Part shown: in pieces, positions 1 through 9,894 of the stretch
Position numbering within the stretch: the stretch's first letter is position 1
Layout of the letters: each line of letters begins with the position of its first letter
Assembly: GCA_010014835.2 (NCBI GenBank)
Contig: JAAAKB020000014.1
Span: 8,975 to 29,230 of the forward strand
Length of the DNA stretch: 20,256 nt
From: Apostichopus leukothele
Taxonomy: Eukaryota; Echinodermata; Holothuroidea; Aspidochirotida; Stichopodidae
Reading direction: 5' to 3'
Notes under the pieces: generated by a model
Told to the model about the DNA's origin: nothing
What the model saw: the letters and a program-made list of their open reading frames with translations, nothing else
Databases searched by the model: none
Program-made: the position numbers and the translations under genes

Positions 1-122
1 GGTGGGGAGGGGGATATGACCACCAAAATGGTTTCTCTTATAAGTGGAGTGATGAAAACAAGGTTGGTTGGTGGTTTACAGTTTTTGATTTCAGAAGATG
101 AGTAATATTGTTTTGCTTCTAG

Positions 123-249
123 AGCAAGGCTGAACAGGTTAGAAGGGCTACTTGGTCTTGATGTAACTTACAATCTTTTGGCAGCATGTATCAATTTAAA
201 ATATCTTCCTGTAGAAGATGTGGATAATATAATTTATTTTTTTTATTAG
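123..249 (+). other. Candidate terminal exon of an upstream gene (41 codons plus stop)
   Basis: A pyrimidine-rich stretch ends in TTGCTTCTAG at 122, a good splice-acceptor match. The following frame is open from 124 to a TAG at 247-249. It encodes a leucine-rich peptide starting ARLNRLEGLLGLDVTYNLL and ending DVDNIIYFFY. The codon at the junction would be split, with two bases supplied by an exon left of the window. An ATTAAA polyadenylation-like hexamer lies at 485-490. I do not recognise the protein family. A chance open frame of about 40 codons beside a chance acceptor is quite possible in 20 kb, so this is only a candidate. Confidence 0.27.
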
Positions 250-1096
250 TTTCATTTTAGTCCTAGGTGAAATCCATTGTTGCTTATCAATACTACAGTA
301 GTTAAGTAGAATAAGGTCGGGTCACATTATGTATGTATTGAAAAAAACTGAAGTATAAATTGCTATTGATTCTACGGTTACCCCCGGAGATAAGTCCTGT
401 CATGTGATTGACATATTATTTGTATAATATATTTGTTGAAATAGCACCAAACAAGCTTGTTTTAGTGTTTCAGATCCCTTGGCAATTAAAATTCTATAAA
501 CGTAAACTCTTTTCACATGGACGCAGATCTGTGTGTGTTGTTCAAGGTTGCAGTTTTATTTTCTGATCAGGAAATCTACTTTCAGGTGAGCTTTTTTTTC
601 ATATCTATATGATAAGAAAAGGAAAATTAAATTATCCGTGAAATATGTTCTACCTGAGCTCATTAAGATGTAAAGTACATTGCCTTTCTGGTAATGGCAA
701 AGAAAGCCAATCGCAAATGATATTGTAATTGGCAAAATATATTGTGAAATAACCATAAAATTTGTTAGCAATTATTAATGTGAATGTGAAAAATGAAATG
801 GACACTATACAGCATAAACTGAGAGAGAGAGAGAACTGGGGCAACTTCTTAAAATGTTTACTATATATATTGTGAGCATATATGTAAGAAGCTGATCCTT
901 TTGTATGTTGGATATAGTATGCTATACTAAGTATACAACACACTGTTATTATACATATAAGAAGGATATATCCCTATGAAATTCATACCTCACTCAGTAA
1001 ATATATTCAACACACCGCATATGAATAGAGACATATTATTAATAACATCTAGTGTTTTACATCTGTTTATTGAAACATCTAGGAATTTTTTTCCCC
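250..1096. other. Non-coding AT-rich spacer
   Basis: No supportable gene. It contains a short (GA)7 tract at 821-834 and many A/T runs. Two overlapping minus-strand open frames (556-771 and 650-943) have compositions typical of AT-rich random sequence and no recognisable domain. If the exon at 123-249 is real, the left part would be its 3' UTR. Confidence 0.6.
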
Positions 1097-1732
1097 TCTC
1101 TCTTACCTGTCTCCAGTCTCTCTTACATGTCTCCAGTCTCTCACCTGTCTCTTGTCTCTCTTACCTGTCTCCAGTCTCTCTCACCTGTCTCCAGTCTCTC
1201 TTACCTGTCTCCAGTCTCTCTTACATGTCTCCAGTCTCATTCACCTGTCTCTTGTCTCTCTTACCTGTCTCCAGTCTCGCTCACCTGTCTCCAGTCTCCC
1301 TTACATGTCTCCAGTCTCTCTTACATGTCTCCAGTCTCTCGTCTGTCTCCAGTCTCTCTCACCTGTCTCCAGTCTCTCTCACCTGTCTCCAGTCTCTCTT
1401 ACCTATCTCCAGTCTCTCTCACCTGTCTCCAGTCTCTCTTACCTGTCTCTTGTCTCTCTCACCAGTCTCCAGTCTCTCTCACCTGTCCCCAGTCTCTCTC
1501 ACCTGTCTCCAGTCTCTCTCACCTGTCTCCAGTCTCTTACATGTCTCCAGTCTCTCTCACCTATCCCCAGTCTCTCTCACCTGTCTCCAGTCTCTCTCAC
1601 CTGTCTCCAGTCTCTCTTATCTGTGTCCAGTCTCTCTCACCTGTCTTGTCTCTCTCACCTGTCTCTCACCTGTCTCTAGCCCCTCTTACCTATCTCCAGT
1701 CTCTCTCAACTATCTCCAGTCTCTCTCACCTG
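1097..1732. repeat. Minisatellite A: 20-bp unit, about 32 copies
   Basis: The tandem array has consensus TCTCTCTYACCTGTCTCCAG. Units are mostly 20 bp, with a few shortened ones (for example near 1335, 1528 and 1645-1680) and point variants such as ACATG or CTTGTCTC in place of ACCTG or CTCCAG. The + strand is almost entirely pyrimidine apart from one or two purines per half unit. Because 20 is not a multiple of 3 and the unit has no stop in any + frame, all three forward frames are open across it. They give low-complexity LSPVSLTCLQS-type peptides that are artefacts. The array sits in non-coding DNA about 2 kb upstream of the receptor gene. Confidence 0.97.
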
Positions 1733-3360
1733 ATCAGTTTGTGAGTAACCAGTGTTTGAATGGAAATACTGACTATGATTAATGACAATGAGTTTGGAAG
1801 GATTATGTTTATAGTAGAGCTCCTACTTCGAGTCACCACCAACAACAGCAAGAATAGCAAAAATAATAGTTAAAAACCATTTGATACCTTAAAAATTCAC
1901 TTCAAAGTAGTATTTGATACTTTCCAGATCCAGCACATGTGTTCAAGTCTTTAAATTTCTTGGTATGAAAAGGATGTAGAATTTTTTATGTATACAAAAT
2001 TTGTCTGTATACAAAATTAAACAATTACATGCCAAGGAAAAAAAAGAAAGATGTTAATATTTCACTCTCTGGTCTTTAAAGTTGAAGAATCTTTAAGATG
2101 CACGGTTGTCCAATATTCGCAGATCTGACACTGTTTATTTTGCTAAGAAACAAGTTAATCTCAAGACAACTTTGGAGTAGAATTTCCTTGAATACTGAAT
2201 TACATTATCCTTTAAAGCTCTCCCAGATTTAGCTACCGTAGAGGAGTATTTTATCTTCTGTTCCATAAACTTCCCTTCAGCAGTAGACTATTTCATTAAG
2301 CAACTTTCTTCCCTGCTTCCTAATGGGAAAACCCCTGAAGTACATGATTGGCTGATTAAGCAGCGTCGTGTGCGTCGGTAACTTGCAACTACCAATCACT
2401 TTACTAGCCGGCATTCTGGTCGAACTTGGCAGAGGTGAGATCAGAACGGTTTTGGGAGTGGTACAAGCAATTGCAGAGTTGATAGACTTGCAACAAACCT
2501 GACAAGTTTGTTGGTGATTTGCTTTAAGAGTTTGGCTTAATATCAAATATTTTCAACTTATCATCGGTTCCAAGCATGAAAAGCAAACTCAGAAAGGAAA
2601 AAAACAAAACAGAAAAAGGATAGAAAGAAAGCAAACTGCAGATATTCCTACATGTAGCATTTCAAATGAGCTGGATATTTATCGGCTGATCACAAGGAAC
2701 TGTTTAATTGAAATTTTGTTTTCTAGTATTTAGTTGGGAATTATACTTTTTATTTGACAACCTTTTTATCCTGTCACATACTTTAATTGAAATCCTGGTG
2801 GAAGTGGTTTACACTCTTAATTTTGCGTTCCTTGACTACCTTTCATTACATCGATAATGTGAGCACTGTATATTTGTCTGAGTTTCTACGACGAGGAAAA
2901 ACCATCACTTCATCATCCATCCTGTGGATGGATTGATTTTACGTCAATAGATTTGCATCTATGTCAGTAACATTCCAGAGCAAACATTAGAAAGCAAGTG
3001 GTGCTATAATTGAGGTAATATTTTCTCCATCATTTTCTAAACACGTGCTGCAAAAAGCATACATTCACTGGACTTTGGGTTCTAATGGTGACAAAGTACC
3101 ATTCTTTTTGATGCCGTAAACTTTCCGACATATTTTGTTGAGAGATTGCTATCAAAGACTTCTTTCTCTGCATACTCCAAGTGAATGAGGACAAATCAAT
3201 TCATTCTTAAGAGTAGTACATTGGTGAAGAATTATCCATTTTTTCCAGACAATTGATTTTCCAGGAGTTGAACATGTGTAGGTTCTTGCAGATTTGCCAA
3301 GAGGAATTGATTAATTTTGACATGAATGTTTGATTTTTGCCTGCTTTTGATGTTAAAATT
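1733..3360. other. Non-coding region upstream of the receptor gene
   Basis: AT-rich with no supportable coding gene. The exception is a short GC- and CpG-richer pocket at 2340-2540, annotated separately. An 89-codon minus-strand open frame (2277-2546) and a 48-codon + frame (about 2353-2501) both cross that pocket, so openness there reflects base composition rather than clear coding. A splice-acceptor-like GTTCTTGCAG ends at 3291. Confidence 0.55.
2348..2448. promoter_or_regulatory. CpG-dense pocket with two CCAAT motifs; candidate promoter or 5' UTR exon
   Basis: Seven CpG dinucleotides fall between 2363 and 2448, in surroundings where CpG is rare. An inverted CCAAT box (ATTGG) lies at 2348-2352 and a direct CCAAT at 2392-2396. 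A donor-like AGAG|GTGAGA follows, with GT at 2435-2436. This would suit a promoter plus non-coding first exon spliced to the receptor exon about 1.3 kb downstream. No transcript evidence is visible, and the start of transcription cannot be placed. Confidence 0.27.
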
Positions 3361-3418
3361 CTTCAGTGGATACTTCACTATTTAAGATCCTTCAGGGGAC
3401 TCTTCACTATTTAACATC
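3361..3418. repeat. 29-bp tandem duplication with TATA-like boxes
   Basis: Two adjacent 29-bp copies (3361-3389 and 3390-3418) match at 25 of 29 positions. Each contains CTTCACTATTTAA, which holds TATTTAA, a TATA-box variant. The second copy is followed by a splice-acceptor-like ATCATTTCAG ending at 3425. It lies about 320 bp upstream of the receptor start codon, so it could be core-promoter or 5' UTR sequence. The duplication is certain; the regulatory role is inferred. Confidence 0.6.
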
Positions 3419-3737
3419 ATTTCAGATTGGAGATGTAACCTCTAATTGTGTCAAATATTTCTGTTGTATGCTTACCAACTAAATGATTATTTATTGTAAA
3501 TGTCCAACTGAACAAGTTAAATTTACTTACATCATTCAAGGGAGGAAAAAAGAAATGATTTTGTTTGACAAACTAAAAACTATTTCATTAGAGGAGCTGT
3601 TTTAGTCTTGAGGAAAGCTGTGTGCAAACTATAGCCGTTGCTGAGAAAGTGCCTTTTTTCAACTGAACATAAGAATTTACAAGAGAGTACATTTGTCTCC
3701 TTTGCATCTTTCCTTGTGAAAATTAAAGATTATCAAA

Positions 3738-4934
3738 ATGACTACCGAGGGATACACACAGGGTTGGTTGTCGACATATCCAGGGATGGCTGGTGACACC
3801 TCAGCAAAGACTTCTGTAGTAGAAATTTTGATAAAAGTAACACCATTCATTGTTGGTGTAATCTGCATTCTTGGTTTGGTCTTTAATGGTCTCATTATTC
3901 TGCACATCATGCTATGGACCAAAGTCAAATCTCTAGCAAATACTTTCATCTTGAATCTTGCTCTCGCTGATCTTTTCTTCATGATCACTTTTCCATTTTT
4001 GGGTTACCAGTTGGCAAGCCAATGGATTTTTGGTGAGCTTCTCTGTCGTATCTTGATTCCTTACGACACCATGACCCAATTCACCGTGGTCTTCTTTCTG
4101 GTCGTCATGAGCCTGGATCGTTACTTGGCCTTTTGTCAGCCAATCAAATCCATGCGTTTTCGGACTTTGACGCATGGTAGGATCATCTCCATCGTGGTAT
4201 GGGCCACGGCCATAGTAGCTACACTTCCTGTGTGGTTATTCTCGCGACATTTCTGCATGGAGTTCCCCGTAGGTAACAATGTTACTGTAACCCGATGCTA
4301 TTGCACTGCTGGAGTTCAGCCTGTGGATGAAGGTACAGCGGACCACTCCGGTAATAGTGGGGCTTGGTTCACAATTTACACCCTTCTGCTTGACTTTTGT
4401 ATTCCTTTGGTCATTATTTGTGGCTGTTATCTGTTGATCTTGTGGAATTTGATACGGAACCCTCTCAAAGAAATGAGTAGCACCTCAAGAAGAGCTAGCC
4501 GTAGAATCACCTTTTTGGTGATATGCATTGTGGTTGTGTTTATTGTCTGTTTCTTACCATTTTTCATCGTTCAATTCTACGTATCTGGCTTAAAGGAGAC
4601 CGAGGAGAAACACACAGTTGCCTATGTGATCAGCTGGTTTCTCATGTACTCGCACAGTGTCATCAATCCAGTGGTTTATACCATGATTGGTGTCAACTTT
4701 CGGCAAAATTTGCTGAATTTTTTTCGTTCCTTCTGGAAACCAAAGGCCAGTGCACAGAATGGTGCAGATAAGACCTCCAGCATCCGCTTATGCACTTCAC
4801 GAAGTTCGGTCCGGTACGCCCCGGGAACAGAGAACTTACGCCGTGGAAATGGCTGCCAGTACTCTGGTATGAAACAGCTGGATATGAGATCGACAGAATT
4901 TAGTGGGATTTCAAAGTACGAAGAATCTTTGTGA
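3738..4934 (+). CDS. Class A peptide GPCR, somatostatin / allatostatin-C receptor-like, single exon
   Basis: This is a seven-transmembrane receptor of 398 residues. Family landmarks are all in order: N50 (1.50), LALAD with D78 (2.50), P86 (2.58), W96 in the first extracellular loop, C103 (3.25), D127-R128-Y129, W155 (4.50), P223 (5.50), P274 (6.50), N310-P311-x-x-Y314, then helix 8 from F321. D110 (3.32) and Q114 (3.36) in DTMTQFT, followed by PIKSMRFRT, match the pattern of somatostatin, MCH and allatostatin-C receptors. A neuropeptide ligand with Gi/o coupling is therefore inferred.

N181-V-T is a glycosylation sequon in extracellular loop 2, where C187 or C189 would bond to C103. The N-terminus has no sequon. 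RRAS (251-254) is a PKA-type site in a short loop 3. The tail is Ser/Thr-rich and ends EESL, a possible class III PDZ ligand.

The start is supported by an in-frame TGA at 3717-3719 and A at -3. Unusual residues are F272 (6.48), H306 (7.45), T113 (3.35) and V117 (3.39). The exact subfamily is uncertain. Confidence 0.94.
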   Translation: MTTEGYTQGWLSTYPGMAGDTSAKTSVVEILIKVTPFIVGVICILGLVFNGLIILHIMLWTKVKSLANTFILNLALADLFFMITFPFLGYQLASQWIFGELLCRILIPYDTMTQFTVVFFLVVMSLDRYLAFCQPIKSMRFRTLTHGRIISIVVWATAIVATLPVWLFSRHFCMEFPVGNNVTVTRCYCTAGVQPVDEGTADHSGNSGAWFTIYTLLLDFCIPLVIICGCYLLILWNLIRNPLKEMSSTSRRASRRITFLVICIVVVFIVCFLPFFIVQFYVSGLKETEEKHTVAYVISWFLMYSHSVINPVVYTMIGVNFRQNLLNFFRSFWKPKASAQNGADKTSSIRLCTSRSSVRYAPGTENLRRGNGCQYSGMKQLDMRSTEFSGISKYEESL

Positions 4935-5760
4935 TTAGTTATTCAGTAACTGTTTTAAATTGGAATTTCATGTAACCTTGACTATTTGGAAAGTAGTGTA
5001 ACATAGAAAGTGGTGTGAAGACATGTGGCATTTATATGTTATTATAACCATGAGTAGTACCATAGGACAAGAACAGTGGGACAATTGTACCAAAGTATCG
5101 GAAGAAATTGTGACTTGCAAAATCTGGTAAGAGTTAATCTTAAAGATGATTTAAAGCCAAGGGAAAGAAGTGCAGGAGTTGCAGATGTTATTGGGAACTG
5201 TGTAGAAAAATCATTAAATAATAAAGGAACTTTAGATGGAATCTTGCATTTTCTCACTTACAAGACATTATAATATATAGATGATCAAATGTGAAGTATT
5301 TTAGAAAAGCATGACACTAATCTTGTCTAGTTGCATGTGTGTTTAATTGACTACAGACATTCAACAGTCAGTATGCAGTATAAACTGAAAGCAAAAATGT
5401 TTGTTTTGTTTGCAAAGAAAAAATAAAACAATTAACTATAAAATTAGCAGAAAAAGAGATAAAATGACAGGAAAGTTGTAGTGTGTTTAGATTTTGACCT
5501 GCAAAAAGTTATCACTGTTAAAACTTCTCTTTTAGCATCTCAAGAATGACAATAAACATAATGCATTTGGCAATGAGGTAACCAGCCTTGGAATGCTATG
5601 GAAATTAAGTTGCAATATACCACTTTAAAGCACTGTATATTTTTACTAAATGTCCCTTTAATTTAAAATTGAAATCTCATTTCTTCATTTGGTAGTTGTT
5701 TACTATTTCAGCTAGATGATGAACATCACAAATGATAGAAATAAATAAAAATAAAATGGT
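4935..5760 (+). promoter_or_regulatory. Receptor 3' flank / probable 3' UTR with several polyadenylation hexamers
   Basis: This is AT-rich sequence after the receptor stop codon. AATAAA hexamers occur at 5220-5225, 5422-5427, 5551-5556, 5740-5745, 5744-5749 and 5750-5755. Any of them could end the transcript, and the cluster at 5740-5755 (three overlapping copies) is the densest. Small open frames on both strands at 5042-5273 are not recognisable and lie entirely in this flank. Confidence 0.5.
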
Positions 5761-8070
5761 TTTGTAAGTGTAGATATGAAAATATATATAATTATATATA
5801 ATTTGGGATATGTAAAGAAATCACTTAAAATGTCTTATTATATATTGCAGATGTGTAATATGATGCTTGCCTGTAAATTAGCACACCTAAGTATATATAT
5901 CAGCAATGTTGCAAAAATGTTGCTGTTTTGTGACTTGTTGGTATCAAAATGATAGATTCTTATTAAAAAAAACCCTTTTAATTCACTTAGAAAACCTTAA
6001 AACACATAACAAACAATGGAAAGAAATGTGTTCTGCCGATGCAGGTTTCTTTAATTCAATAGCATTATTTGCAAGTAAACTATATTATTAAATTATATTA
6101 TTATATTAAGTAACTTAATCATCATCAGCATTTGGGATGTGTTGACATAATTGTTTTAGAGGAAAAGAAATAACAGATTTGATTAATTAATGTAAATTTG
6201 CACCTCTTCTTGAAAAATGAAAAAAAAAAAACTATTTGTGATGATAATATCAGTAATCTCTGATATTTGGGGAAACATTTAACTCTTAATTTAAGACTGT
6301 TTCCTTTTTCCTTTTCATTGATTAAGAACTATGGTATGTATAATACTTACATACATTTACATTGCAATACGCAAAGTGTGTAAATTATGCAAATTCCATA
6401 ATGGTAAACATTGTCAGGAATATGAACCAGTTTGTTCTTTTAAACCGTCTAAACATGCAGGTGTTAAAGTTGTTTAGGAGAGCCTTAATTTGAAGTTCTT
6501 TCATGTTGCCCCCAAATTTTAATTTTCACAATTCCTAAGTTGCCAGTACCTTCAGGGTATCTTACATTTAGATGTGTAATATAATCATCAACAATAGTGG
6601 GAGATATTTGGAGTGTGAGGTCCTTTTGAAAATAACTATTTGGAGAAAAAAAAACTGTTGAAGATAGGGATAAATACAGGAAAATGCAGACTGATTTTGT
6701 TTTGAATTCACAGTAGAAAGATACTCAGATCAAACTCTTTTTAATTGGGAGATTCATATCTTAGCAAACTTTTTCAAATGAAGAATAAATTCTGATTCTT
6801 TTATGAACCACCCACTTTAGTTTTGGTGAATTACCTAATATAACCGCCCGCCAAGCAGTATTAAATTAAAGAAAATACCATTTCATCGATCTTTTCACTT
6901 CCCAGTGCCTCTTAATTCCCGTTAAGAGAGGCATCGTTCACTTCGTAAACAGGTAGGATTACCAACCTCTAGGGAGTTATAAAAACTTGTTGTTAGCCCT
7001 GACATAAACTAAGTGTGAATGTATCCATTAACAACAATATTTGGTGTTTCAATGGATACTTTCAATCCCATTCTGGGTCTTAATTCTCATCGGCTGATAT
7101 TTTGTGTGTGGTCTCATAGTGTCATTAGTGTGAAAGTATTGGTCGTATCAGTCCTACAAACGCTAGCTTTTAGACTGTATTGTCAGCATTTATTCCAATA
7201 AGTCACTTTATTTGCAGACAATTTGTTGTTGTTGTTGTGATAAATAAATTAAACAACAAAGATTGAGACAATTGTTAAGGAAAAGATTAGAAAGAACAGA
7301 CATTTTGTGTGTGTTATTCATCTCTTCTAACCACTTAATTCTACTGGCATGCATAGCCATTGATGGAGGCTTTAGTAGAAATCTCAGTCATTTTTAGTAT
7401 ATTTTTAACGTTACTTGTGATTTTGCAATCCCACCTACTGTGTCTATATTTGTAATTTATGTCATTCTTAACTCTTAGTCTACAAACAATTTTTTTTTCA
7501 TGTGGAGCAGTGAAATAGTCAAATTACTTGTCTTCATTATCAAATGTCAATATTAAAAAGTGAATCAATCGTTTTAGCTTGTTGTTTAATGATAGCTCAG
7601 ATGATCGCATTTGTATGAAAATCTTTGTATGTGCAACTAAACTTCAGTACAATTGCACTAGTATACTTAACTGGAAACATATAGGTTAGTAAAACCTTCA
7701 AAAATTTTATAACCATTCAGAGGTAGGACCAGCACTTATCAGATAGGTACAATATGCTAATAGCAGATGTATGCACAAGTTAATTTGTGTAATTTCAGAA
7801 GGAGCTGTTGAATCACCATCAATGTTAACTATATCATTATGAATGAGGAGCAGCACTTCGTACCACTACTACAGTATAGGCATGGTTGTCATAGAAACAC
7901 AACCAGTTGATTTGTGTGATGTCATAGTCTGCTGCTTTAACTATTACCTTTCAGATATATATTACCCTCTAACTGTTGTTAACAGTAAATTATACCCTGT
8001 CTGCCATATATGTAACATATTGTGGACTGGCATCATACCAAAAAACTGTATTATTTGTGTATTTTCCTTT
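5761..8070. other. AT-rich non-coding region
   Basis: No supportable gene. A perfect 18-bp AT palindrome lies at 5783-5800 in an (AT)-rich run. A hairpin-forming inverted repeat at 6906-6933 is annotated separately. Open frames of 60-76 codons (5906-6091, 7019-7201, 7843-8073) have AT-driven composition and no recognised domain. Confidence 0.6.
6906..6933. repeat. Imperfect inverted repeat (hairpin with 2-nt bulge)
   Basis: TGCCTCTTAA pairs with TTAAGAGAGGCA around a 6-nt loop TTCCCG, with two extra bases (AG) on the right arm. It lies in a slightly CpG-richer patch (CCGCCCGCC at 6843-6851, and ATCG and TTCG on either side). It does not match the histone 3'-end stem-loop. Function unknown. 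Confidence 0.5.
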
Positions 8071-8111
8071 TAGCTTATATAGTTTATAGCTTATATAGCT
8101 TATATAGCTAT
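8071..8111. repeat. Short tandem repeat, AGCTTATAT-type unit
   Basis: Four imperfect copies of a roughly 10-bp unit (TAGCTTATAT) run together and end in TAGCTATCATCATCAG. Low complexity; likely slippage. Confidence 0.7.
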
Positions 8112-8157
8112 CATCATCAGCTGCTCATTTTCTGTCTGAACATTTTCTGTTTAGAAA

Positions 8158-8184
8158 CAAACAATCAATTTAAGTGATTGTTTG
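8158..8184. repeat. Perfect 10-bp inverted repeat, 7-nt loop
   Basis: CAAACAATCA (8158-8167) is followed by a 7-nt spacer and its exact reverse complement TGATTGTTTG (8175-8184). It lies 36 bp upstream of the 82-bp-period duplication. In AT-rich DNA of this length such a stem can arise by chance. Confidence 0.55.
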
Positions 8185-8220
8185 ATGTGTTATTGCCATT
8201 ATACTGTCTTTGAGATATCA

Positions 8221-8376
8221 ATAGGCAATATCTTAACCATTAGCTCACAGAGTAAAGTGACTTAATTTGAATAGCATTGTGCTATTAGTAACATTGATAT
8301 ATATAGGCAATATCTTAACCATTAGCTCACAGAGTAAAGTGACTTAATTTGAATAGCATTGTGCTATTAGTAACAT
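8221..8376. repeat. Perfect 74-bp direct duplication, period 82 bp
   Basis: Copy 1 (8221-8294) and copy 2 (8303-8376) are identical over 74 bp, separated by an 8-bp AT spacer. GATAT precedes both copies, which suggests a tandem duplication with period 82 bp. Each copy holds a 7-bp stem hairpin (AATAGCA-TTG-TGCTATT). Absence of any mismatch points to a recent event, or to a local assembly duplication. Confidence 0.95.
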
Positions 8377-9894
8377 GTGAGCAGGTTAACTACACTTATG
8401 TTTGGATTTGGGTATTAGTGTTGTAATGAGTAACATGACACTTATTTCATCTAATTTCAGTAAATGTGTCCAATATGTTAGACTTTCAATAACTTAGCTA
8501 GAGAATACTATGCTAGACTTTGCATTCATAGGAAATTAAACACTGGAATAATAGATGTATGAATCCAAGGGAGTATGCTCTAGTTGCATAAAATTAACAT
8601 TACAACTTTGACAATATCATACAGTGATGTGAAAGTCAACACGTGTCTCTGATGCTTTCATATTCAGTAAAGTAGGCTACAAATTCTGGTTATTTTTTAT
8701 TGTAGCTGATATTAATCAGAATTCATTTGCCTGTTAATTGATGGCCTTTAGAAGAAAGAGGCCGAACACTTAAACATAAAGTTTATATTTAGTATGGAGG
8801 AGGATGTAATCACTCCTATAGTTAATGAAGAATAAACATCATCTGCTTGGTTGGGTGATCAAGATGGATATAAAGCTGCAGGTTAACATCAAACTTACAA
8901 GATTCTTTCTTGTTCAGGCTGCCAGTTTCTGTTACTTTCTGGAATTTTAGATAGCAAGCAGAAGCAGGTCATGTAGAGCTTACTGAACAATGAATAAAAC
9001 AAAGCTAATTAAATCTCGTCACCGTAATGTGAAACCGTAAAGTGTACAACATGAGCAGGGGGTAGTATGATTACAGTAAAAGTGACAATCATCTACAAGA
9101 TGATGCTTTGATCAAAGATTAATTGCAGGTTATTGTTTTTGAGTCGACTATCTAATTAGCTGCTTAATGTTATGTAACTGGCCTAGAATCTTGATGTCAT
9201 CATTTATTTTAATATGTGTTCATTGTCTTTTATAAACAGGAAAAGTATTACTAATTCAAAGTTTGTATATGTTTATGCAAATTAATATAGTCTCTGCTAG
9301 AAGGTAAATACAAAGTTATATGATGTGTTAAGGAAATAATTATTTGAAAATATAGAGATTACAAAGTCAGTATTCATGTTGAAATAGCTCCAATAAACTT
9401 AGTGTGAGGTTTTAAGCTACATTACAAATCAGCTTTTGTGTTCATGATCTCTTTAATGTGTGTGATAGAGTTCTCTTTGTTCTTTTTAGAACATTTGTCT
9501 ATTTTCTGTAGAGGTTTACTTAAGAATACTTGAAAGAACTATTTTTACATAATTTTAAGCAAATAAAAAAAAAAATGCATTTCTGTGTGTATATATATAC
9601 AGTGACATTGAAGTATGGAACTATTTATCTTAAATGTTGTAATATATTAATAAATTAGATTATGTGACATTCAGGAAGGGATGTTTTTAAAGTAAAGGAC
9701 TGTATGTGCTACGTTGAGACTGAAAATGTTGAGGTTAAGGGAAGCACTTTCAGGACAATGAAAGACATGATATGTTTGTAACATCTGAAACTGAGTATTT
9801 TGGTTTCAGCTTTCCCCATGATGGTAATATTATCAGTCATTTATGAGCATCACACTTGTGGTAGATAATAAGTTTATCCTGTTATAAGGAAAGA
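8377..9894. other. Non-coding region, nothing recognised
   Basis: Stop-dense in all frames, with no open frame of 60 codons or more from Met on either strand. It contains A-runs and a short (TA) run near 9590. I see no RNA gene or transposon signature. Confidence 0.6.

Noticed and set aside
976-1782. Three overlapping + strand ORFs of 175-268 codons rich in Leu, Ser, Pro, Val and Cys
   Set aside because: They are the three reading frames of the 20-bp minisatellite. A repeat without stops and of length not divisible by 3 opens all frames, and no unique domain is present.
2410-2440. tRNA B-box-like GGTCGAAC, possible tRNA-derived SINE
   Set aside because: No A-box at the proper distance and no cloverleaf could be drawn; no A-rich tail.
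2277-2546. 89-codon minus-strand ORF
   Set aside because: No recognisable domain. The opposite strand is also open over the same GC-richer pocket, so openness reflects composition.
3677-4771. ORFs on the minus strand (3677-3988, 3933-4175) and in another + frame (4523-4771) within the receptor gene
   Set aside because: Shadows of the receptor coding frame.
5042-5273. Small ORFs on both strands downstream of the receptor
   Set aside because: They overlap each other on opposite strands in the likely 3' UTR and match no family I know.
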